A program made the translations under genes and the position numbers. A stretch of 12,468 bases of DNA from JBFIHZ01 sp041601535 (GTDB taxonomy: Bacteria > Pseudomonadota > Gammaproteobacteria > Xanthomonadales > SZUA-36): positions 1-12,468 of the forward strand of contig JBFIHZ010000088.1 of NCBI GenBank assembly GCA_041601535.1. The letters are read 5' to 3'. The number at the start of each line of letters is the position of its first letter. Position 1 is the stretch's first letter. The notes beneath the pieces were generated by a model. That model saw only the letters and a list, made by a program, of their open reading frames with translations. It had not been told where the DNA came from and made no database searches. Shown piece after piece: positions 6,876 through 12,468 of the stretch.

Positions 6876-8243
6876 ATGACCTCGCAGGCCCATATCCTGG
6901 TAGTGGACGATGACGAGGATATCCTCAGCGCCTGCCGCCTGTTGCTGAAAAAGCGCGTTGGCCGGGTGGATACGGCCAGTGATCCGGCCACCATCCCGGC
7001 CCTGATGGCTGAGCACGATTACCATGCCATCCTGCTGGACATGAACTTCCGTCCGGGCGACGCCACCGGTGCCGATGGCTTGCGCTGGCTGCAACGCATC
7101 CGCCGCATCGACCCGCAGGCGGTGGTGATCATGATCACGGCGTACAGTTCAGTGGACGCCGCGGTGGAAGCGATGAAACTGGGTGCGCACGATTTTATTG
7201 AAAAGCCGTGGAATAACGAGCGGCTGATTTCCACCTTGGCGGCGGCGGTGCGGCTGCGCCGCAGCCAGGACGAAGCCAACCGCTTCCGTCAGACTTCCCG
7301 CATGCTGGCTGAAGACATGCAGCGTCACCATCACCCCATCATCGGTCAGTCGGCCGCCATCCGCAGGGTGCTGTCGATGGTACGCAAGGCGGCCCCGACC
7401 GACGCCAATGTGCTGGTGCTGGGGGAAAACGGCACCGGCAAGGAACTGATCGCGCGCGAGTTGCATGCGCTCAGCCCACGAGCTGATGAGGCATTTGTGA
7501 GCGTCGACCTGGGCGCCATTCCGGCCACCTTGCTGGACAGCGAATTGTTCGGCCACCGCAAGGGTGCCTTTACCGATGCAAGGGAAGAACGGCTGGGGCG
7601 CTTCCAGGCCGCCAGCAAGGGTACGTTTTTCCTGGATGAAATCGGCAACCTGCCGCTCAACCTGCAACCCAAGCTGCTCACCGTGCTGGAAAACCGGGAA
7701 GTCACCCCGCTGGGTGGCACCCGCCCGGTGCCCATCGACATCCGCTTGATCAGCGCGACCAATCTGCCGGCGGAACAACTGCGCGCGGCCGACACGTTTC
7801 GCCCCGACCTGCTGTACCGCCTGAACACGGTGGAAATCCAGTTGCCCGCGCTGCGCGAGCGGCGCGAGGACATTCCGTTGCTGGCTAATGCCTTCGTGCG
7901 CGAATACACCCGCAAGTACAACCGCCCGGTGGCCGGCATCAGCGATTCAGCCATGGATCTGCTGTGCGGCTACCGCTGGCCCGGCAACGTCCGTGAGCTG
8001 CGCTACAGCATCGAGCGCGCGGTTATCCTGTGCGAGGGCGATGAACTGGGCACGGATGATTTTTCATCCTTGTCGGACGGTGCCGCGCCGGGCCGCGCCG
8101 GGCCGCAAACCCTGGAAGACATCGAGAAAGCCGCCGTCAGGCAGGCCCTGCAGCAACACGACGGTAATATTTCGCACGCCGCCAAGGCGCTCGGCTTGAG
8201 CCGTACCGCACTGTACCGGCGCATCGAGAAATACGAGCTTTAG
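6876..8243 (+). CDS. Sigma-54-dependent response regulator, NtrC family
   Basis: This cytoplasmic enhancer-binding activator opens sigma-54 promoters by ATP hydrolysis when phosphorylated. It has 455 residues in three domains. The receiver (about 5-125) has acidic pocket Asp11/Asp12/Asp13, phospho-acceptor Asp55 (LLDMNF), Thr88 and Lys110-Pro111. The AAA+ domain (about 155-390) has Walker A GENGTGKE (183-190), sigma-54 contact loop GAFTDA (230-235) and Walker B FFLDEIG (251-257). The Fis-type helix-turn-helix (about 411-453) ends with NISHAAKALGLSRTALYRRI. The contact loop has Asp where the classical GAFTGA has the second Gly. ATG 6876 has only a distant GGAG, so its ribosome site is weak. 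It is followed 9 bp later by its kinase and is divergent from the ABC operon, its likely target given the sigma-54 promoter and dyads between them. Confidence 0.95.
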   Translation: MTSQAHILVVDDDEDILSACRLLLKKRVGRVDTASDPATIPALMAEHDYHAILLDMNFRPGDATGADGLRWLQRIRRIDPQAVVIMITAYSSVDAAVEAMKLGAHDFIEKPWNNERLISTLAAAVRLRRSQDEANRFRQTSRMLAEDMQRHHHPIIGQSAAIRRVLSMVRKAAPTDANVLVLGENGTGKELIARELHALSPRADEAFVSVDLGAIPATLLDSELFGHRKGAFTDAREERLGRFQAASKGTFFLDEIGNLPLNLQPKLLTVLENREVTPLGGTRPVPIDIRLISATNLPAEQLRAADTFRPDLLYRLNTVEIQLPALRERREDIPLLANAFVREYTRKYNRPVAGISDSAMDLLCGYRWPGNVRELRYSIERAVILCEGDELGTDDFSSLSDGAAPGRAGPQTLEDIEKAAVRQALQQHDGNISHAAKALGLSRTALYRRIEKYEL

Positions 8244-8252
8244 GGCCGCCTG

Positions 8253-9608
8253 GTGATCCGTTTCCGACAGTTTCGCGTGCAGGTAATGGTGCGCGTGCTG
8301 GCGCTGTTTGCCAGCCTGACGCTGCTGGCGTTTGCTGTGCTCACGCAGCAACGCCTGGTGTTGTTGCTGTTACTGCTGGCCGCCATTGCCGCACAGACCC
8401 TCGGCCTGCTGCGTTACATCAACCGCACCAACCGCGAACTGGAAAGCTTTCTGGCCGGATTGCGCTTTGGTGATTTTCAGCAAACCAGCCGCATCGGCCA
8501 GCTGGGCCCGTCGTTTCAGGCGCTGGAACAGACCCTGATGCACACGATGGAGAAATTCAAACGCCTGCGCACGGACAAGGAACAGCAGGCGCAGTATTTT
8601 CGTGCGGTGGTGCAGCACATTCCAATGCCCCTGTTCGTGGTGCACCCCGATGAACGGGTTGAGCTGCTGAACCACGCCACGCGGCGCACCTTCAATGTGG
8701 CCGAATTTCGCAATGTTGATGGACTGGCTGCATACGGCGCGGCTTTCCAGCGCGATGTGCGCCAGGTGAAACCGGGCGAAGCCCTGCTCACCACCATTGA
8801 ACTGGCCGGTGCACAGGAATACTACATCCTCACCGCCACCCGCCTGACGTTGGATGGCCAGCCGCATCGGCTGATCTCGCTGCAGAACGTGCAGGGCGAA
8901 CTGGATGCCACCGAGCTGGCCACCTGGCAAAACCTGTTGCGTGTGACCAGCCACGAAATCCTCAACTCGCTAGCGCCGGTGTCCAGTTGTGCCCAGACCG
9001 CCAGGGCGCTGCTGGACGATGCCATCCGGCACGCCGCGGACGACCCGGTCCTGCTGGAGGATTTGCACGGCGTGGGGGAGTCCATCGATACCGTGTTGCG
9101 GCGCAGTGAAGGGCTGGTGCGGTTCATACAGAGCTACCGGCAACTCAGCCGCATGCCCCAGCCGGACAAGCAGCGCCTTCAGGTCGGCCGGATGTTTCAG
9201 CGGCTGGAGTCCCTGTTACATGGCGAACTGGCGCGTAAAAACATTCAGCTCACGCTGCACCACGAACCGGCCGGCCTGGCCGTGATGGCCGATCCGGACC
9301 TGCTCGATCAGGCCATGATTAACCTGGTGCGTAATGCGGCGGATGCCCTGGCTGCCAAACCCGCCGCGCGCATCACCTTGTCCGCCGGGCTGGATGACAA
9401 ACAACGCACCGTGATTGAAGTGCGGGATAACGGGCCCGGCATCCCGCCGGATACCGCGCGCAATATATTCGTGCCATTTTTTACCACCCGCGAACAGGGC
9501 AGCGGGGTGGGCTTGTCGCTGGTGCGTTACATCATGCTCAGCCACGGCGGCCAGGTAAGTTATCGTCCTGCTGCCGGTGGGGGTTCCAGTTTCCGCCTGG
9601 TGTTCTAG
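8253..9608 (+). CDS. Membrane sensor histidine kinase, NtrY-like, lacking a periplasmic domain
   Basis: This inner-membrane kinase is the probable partner of the regulator just upstream. It has 451 residues from GTG 8253, with AGGG (8242-8245) 7 nt upstream overlapping the previous stop. Two hydrophobic helices (about 10-30 and 35-53) are joined by only about four residues (TQQR), so nothing substantial reaches the periplasm. A linker and PAS-like region (about 108-225) follow. The phospho-acceptor is His234 in TSHEILNSLAP; Asn at H+4 suits phosphatase activity as well. The ATPase domain shows the N-box with Asn361 (INLVRNAADAL), G1 DNGPGI (392-397), F-box VPFFTT (407-412) and G2 GSGVGLSL (416-423). 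All catalytic boxes are intact. The stop is 22 bp from the convergent DUF3999 gene, with no obvious terminator between them. The signal is unknown. Confidence 0.93.
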   Translation: MIRFRQFRVQVMVRVLALFASLTLLAFAVLTQQRLVLLLLLLAAIAAQTLGLLRYINRTNRELESFLAGLRFGDFQQTSRIGQLGPSFQALEQTLMHTMEKFKRLRTDKEQQAQYFRAVVQHIPMPLFVVHPDERVELLNHATRRTFNVAEFRNVDGLAAYGAAFQRDVRQVKPGEALLTTIELAGAQEYYILTATRLTLDGQPHRLISLQNVQGELDATELATWQNLLRVTSHEILNSLAPVSSCAQTARALLDDAIRHAADDPVLLEDLHGVGESIDTVLRRSEGLVRFIQSYRQLSRMPQPDKQRLQVGRMFQRLESLLHGELARKNIQLTLHHEPAGLAVMADPDLLDQAMINLVRNAADALAAKPAARITLSAGLDDKQRTVIEVRDNGPGIPPDTARNIFVPFFTTREQGSGVGLSLVRYIMLSHGGQVSYRPAAGGGSSFRLVF

Positions 9609-9630
9609 CCTGGCGGCGGATTCGTCCGGA

Positions 9631-11085
9631 CTAGGGCCGTGAGGTTTTCATTTCGCGCAGCAGCGACAGCACCAGCCAGCCGACCAACAGCACGCCACCG
9701 ATCAGCGCGGCCCACACCAGCGCCACCCGCCAGTTTTGCGCAGCACCCACGCTCAGGGCAGGTGCGCCGGCCAGCAGTTCGCGGGATCCTATGGTGGCCT
9801 GCCCCGGTTCGCCGGCGTCTTGCAGCAGCTGGAATATGGCTGTGTCACCCAGGCGGGTTTCCTGCGGAAAACCATCCAGCCGGTCCAGTGCGCGGCCGCT
9901 GACCAGCTCAAACGGCGCCGGCCCCTGGGCCACGAACAGCAAGCGCTCGGGCCGCCAGCCAATCTGCAGCCTGAGTCCGGCTTCTGCATTCGGCACGGGC
10001 GTACCGTTGATGGCGCCGGATTCGATGCGCACCTGCCATTGACCGGCGCGGGTGCGGCTCAGTTCAGCCGCCGGCGAACTGACTTCGTGGCCTGCCCGGC
10101 TGACATGGTAGAACAGGCCCTGGTGGGCATTGCGCCAGCTGTCGTCCGCATCGTGGCGAAACCGGATGCTGGCGCGCACCACGACATTGGCACCCGGTAA
10201 CAACAGGTTGACGCGGTCTACTGGCAGATAACCACCGGCGTCAAACACGAACTCACGCCCGTTTTCATGGGTTTCCACCGGTGCCAGTTCCAGCCATTCA
10301 CGGCGCGCGGCCGGGCCCTGCTGGTTACGGATGCCGGCAATGCCCTGTAGCTGCCAGCCGGACGGCATATCACGCCACCTGATGCGCAGGTAATCATCCG
10401 CCGCGCGCCGCAGTGGCAACTGTTTCTGTTCAATATGGGTGTCTGCATAGTGCAGGTCAGCCAGGCTGCCCTGCACCAGCCGCCGCCAGTTTTTCAGGTC
10501 ATTGCTGTGCTCTACCGTGACGGTGCCGATAAAGCCGTTGGCCAGTTCGGGCCAGTCAAAGGCCAGCGCATCAAACGGCTCATCCACATCGCGCAAGTCA
10601 ACGATATAGGCCGTTAACGGCGCCTGCGGTGGATCGCTGTCAGGGTCAGCGGCCGGGGTCTGGGTGTCGAGTTGCAGCGTGGTGCCACTGGCGCCTTGCT
10701 GCATCAGCAGGCGCAGCTGCTCAGGTGCTTTGCCGATGCTGCCGTACAGCGGAACCAGCCCCAGCGGGGTGACGTGTTCGGTGGTGTTGTCCGGTAATTC
10801 CGGATAGTCAAAAATTCGCGGCACGGCCATCCCGTCGGCGTTATACACGCCGGCATCACGCAGGCCGGGGTCGGTCACGCCCAGGTACAAGTCCAGCGGC
10901 ACATCGGCAGCCAGGAATTCGGCCGCGGTGTCCACGCTAAGGGCATAGCGCCAGGCATAGGCATCGCGCGATGGAACCTCAGCCGCCATCGCGGTGCAGC
11001 ACAGGATCAAAGGGGTCAGCACCAGCGCCGGCAGGCGCAGCGGCCAGCAGCGATTTGCACGCTTTCTCATCCAGCCGCAGTTCAT
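9631..11085 (-). CDS. DUF3999-family membrane-anchored periplasmic protein
   Basis: This 484-residue protein has no assigned biochemical role. Residues 1-35 form a signal peptide (Arg-rich start, hydrophobic core LPALVLTPLILCCTAMA, cleavage near MAAEVP). A large periplasmic beta-rich region (about 36-450) follows, with the mature N-terminus YAWRYALSVDTAAEF resembling the start of DUF3999 proteins. One C-terminal helix (about 454-476, VALVWAALIGGVLLVGWLVLSLL) and a short basic tail anchor it in the inner membrane. ATG 11085 overlaps the stop of the upstream DUF2339 gene (ATGA), and AGGAG (11100-11096) lies 10 nt before it, so the two are probably translationally coupled. Genes of these two families are commonly adjacent, which supports both names. 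A role in the cell envelope is inferred only from topology and partnership. No catalytic motif was recognised. Confidence 0.8.
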   Translation of the reverse strand: MNCGWMRKRANRCWPLRLPALVLTPLILCCTAMAAEVPSRDAYAWRYALSVDTAAEFLAADVPLDLYLGVTDPGLRDAGVYNADGMAVPRIFDYPELPDNTTEHVTPLGLVPLYGSIGKAPEQLRLLMQQGASGTTLQLDTQTPAADPDSDPPQAPLTAYIVDLRDVDEPFDALAFDWPELANGFIGTVTVEHSNDLKNWRRLVQGSLADLHYADTHIEQKQLPLRRAADDYLRIRWRDMPSGWQLQGIAGIRNQQGPAARREWLELAPVETHENGREFVFDAGGYLPVDRVNLLLPGANVVVRASIRFRHDADDSWRNAHQGLFYHVSRAGHEVSSPAAELSRTRAGQWQVRIESGAINGTPVPNAEAGLRLQIGWRPERLLFVAQGPAPFELVSGRALDRLDGFPQETRLGDTAIFQLLQDAGEPGQATIGSRELLAGAPALSVGAAQNWRVALVWAALIGGVLLVGWLVLSLLREMKTSRP

Positions 11086-12468
11086 GAATCCGCTGCTCCT
11101 GCGGCGGGCTCTGCCGCGGCGGCCTGACGTGGTGGTGCCGGTGCGAAATAGCCCACCACCAGTAACAGGACACCGATGCCAATAAAGGAAATGATGCGTT
11201 CAATGGTGCCGGAGTTACCCAGGTCCACCAGGAACAGCTTGATTACCACCAGGCCCATAAACCCGGCGCCGGCAATCCATACCGGGCGGCGCCCGCTACG
11301 CGCACCGTAAATCATGCCAATAAAACCCAGCATGCCCCAGTAAATGGACAGCGAAGTTTGCACCACCACCGAGTGGAACAGCAGGTCGTAGTCCCATGGC
11401 ACCTGGGTGTAGTGATGCACCCCCCGCACCAGCGCGGCGGTGCTCAGGATAAAGAAGGCCGCAGCCAGCAGCCAGCGCAGCAGCGGCACGGCATTGACGA
11501 ATTCGCCGGCCTCGGGCCGGTCGGCATCCTGGCGCAGCACGCCAAGGGCCAGCAGCGCCGTTACACCGGCGAACAGCATGGCCAGGTCAAATGGATTGAG
11601 CAGCGGAATATAGGCCAATGGCCCGGGATGGCCGGATTTCTCTATGCTCATCATCACCACGTACAGGACCTGCACCGCCATCAGCAACAGGCTGGTGCCG
11701 AGGTAAGCCGCGGCATGGGCGGGTACCGGCCAGGCCGGGCGGTGACGAAAACGCCAGATCAGCAGCGCGATAATGCCCGGCACCGCGCTGGCCGCGGCCA
11801 CATGCCAGTCGCCGGCCACCGCGCGTGACAGCTGCCAGGAAACCTCACTGCTGGCCATCGCCGCCAGCAGCAGAATGCTGCCGCCATGCCAGGTGCTGCG
11901 CAAGCGTTCCAGTGCGCCGGCGGTATCGTGGCGGTCGTACTGGCGCAGCAGCCAGCCCTGCACCACGAACGCCAGCGGCCAGGCCAGCCAGCCCAGTCCA
12001 AACAGGAAGTGGCGCGGCACGGTGGCCATATACAGCGCGGCCAGCCCGGCCAGCACCGGCAGGTACAGCCAGGTAAAGCGGCGCGCGGCCGGCCAGTTCA
12101 GTCCGTGCCCGGCCAGCGCGAAGCCGGCATTGCTCAACGCCACGAACAGCAGCAGGATATGCGCCTCGGCATCGCTGTTGACCCGGTCGTCAATCTCCAT
12201 GATGCCGGTGCCAAACCACCAGGCCACCCCCCAGGCAAACAGCACCCAGCCCAGCAGGCGGTACAGGCTGTGAACCTGTTTGGGTCCGAACGGCCGCAGC
12301 GTGCGCGCGCAGAACAGGGCGCTGAGGCTGATCAGCACACCGCCCAGCACATTGCTGTTGAGTACCGGCCAGGCGGCATTGGCCGTCCAGCCCGACAGGG
12401 CAAAGGCAAAACCGCTGAAGCCCACCAGGGCGGCACCGGCCCATACCGCCAGGTGGCGTGATTGCCGC
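11082..12468 (-). CDS. DUF2339-family polytopic membrane protein, C-terminal part (runs off right edge)
   Basis: The frame is open from the right edge to TGA at 11082-11084, giving about 461 residues. A GTG at 12425 is only an internal codon: the 14 codons upstream (including HLAVWAGAALVGFSG) continue the same hydrophobic sequence with no stop, so the true start is outside the window. The visible part is about a dozen hydrophobic helices with short loops. The end is characteristic of the family: RRPVWIAGAGFMGLVVIKLF, then LVDLGNSGTIERIISFIGIG, a final helix, and a cytoplasmic Ala-rich tail (PAPPRQAAAAEPAAGAADS). Full-length DUF2339 proteins are usually about 800-1000 residues, so roughly half is missing. 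No enzymatic motif is recognised and the function is unknown. Coupling to the DUF3999 gene by an ATGA overlap suggests that the two work together in the inner membrane. Confidence 0.85.
   Translation of the reverse strand, partial: RQSRHLAVWAGAALVGFSGFAFALSGWTANAAWPVLNSNVLGGVLISLSALFCARTLRPFGPKQVHSLYRLLGWVLFAWGVAWWFGTGIMEIDDRVNSDAEAHILLLFVALSNAGFALAGHGLNWPAARRFTWLYLPVLAGLAALYMATVPRHFLFGLGWLAWPLAFVVQGWLLRQYDRHDTAGALERLRSTWHGGSILLLAAMASSEVSWQLSRAVAGDWHVAAASAVPGIIALLIWRFRHRPAWPVPAHAAAYLGTSLLLMAVQVLYVVMMSIEKSGHPGPLAYIPLLNPFDLAMLFAGVTALLALGVLRQDADRPEAGEFVNAVPLLRWLLAAAFFILSTAALVRGVHHYTQVPWDYDLLFHSVVVQTSLSIYWGMLGFIGMIYGARSGRRPVWIAGAGFMGLVVIKLFLVDLGNSGTIERIISFIGIGVLLLVVGYFAPAPPRQAAAAEPAAGAADS
11096..11100 (-). 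promoter_or_regulatory. Ribosome binding site of the DUF3999 gene, inside the DUF2339 gene
   Basis: AGGAG on the minus strand lies 10 nt before ATG 11085 and inside the last codons of the DUF2339 gene. It supports this start and translational coupling. Confidence 0.55.

Noticed and set aside
9609..9630. Terminator between the convergent kinase and DUF3999 genes
   Set aside because: 22 bp, no convincing hairpin followed by a T-tract on either strand.
12423..12425. GTG as the start codon of the DUF2339 gene
   Set aside because: The frame continues upstream to the window edge with hydrophobic coding sequence, and the family is about twice as long; the gene is partial.

Overview
The window is high-GC Gram-negative chromosomal DNA, most likely from a gammaproteobacterium. 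That placement rests on gene content and style: MacA/MacB-like envelope exporters, an NtrC/NtrY-type sigma-54 two-component pair, and a DUF3999/DUF2339 membrane gene pair. The genus cannot be read from the sequence. Nearly everything is coding. There are no tRNA, rRNA, CRISPR or insertion-sequence signatures.

Layout. (1) Positions 1-205, minus: the first 68 codons of an exported amidohydrolase-like protein that runs off the left edge. (2) 315-1742, plus: a full-length two-domain chromate transporter (ChrA). (3) 1759-6585, minus: an ABC export operon read right to left, made of a membrane-fusion (HlyD/MacA-like) subunit, a MacB/LolD-type ATPase, a short C-terminal remnant of a lost permease, and an intact 827-residue MacB/FtsX-type permease. 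(4) 6586-6875: a divergent control region. (5) 6876-9608, plus: a sigma-54-dependent response regulator and its NtrY-like histidine kinase, 9 bp apart. (6) 9631-12468, minus: a DUF2339 polytopic membrane protein (running off the right edge) overlapping a DUF3999 membrane-anchored periplasmic protein by ATGA.

How the parts fit. The central 7.8 kb reads as one self-contained regulatory and export module. The control region has a GG-N10-GC sigma-54 promoter (6598-6613) pointing into the membrane-fusion gene. About 107 and 129 bp upstream of its predicted start lie two 16-bp dyad elements with the shared pattern TGTnCG-N4-CGnrCA, centred exactly 22 bp (two helical turns) apart. That is the arrangement expected for binding of the divergently encoded NtrC-type regulator. 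The kinase has two membrane helices with about four residues between them, so it has no periplasmic sensor domain. It may sense events within the membrane or take its cue from another component, possibly the ABC permease.

The most notable points are this complete cis/trans sigma-54 circuit, the 33-codon remnant showing that the operon once had a second permease, and a predicted transcription start so close to the first usable ATG of the fusion gene that its mRNA is either nearly leaderless or translated from a downstream start.
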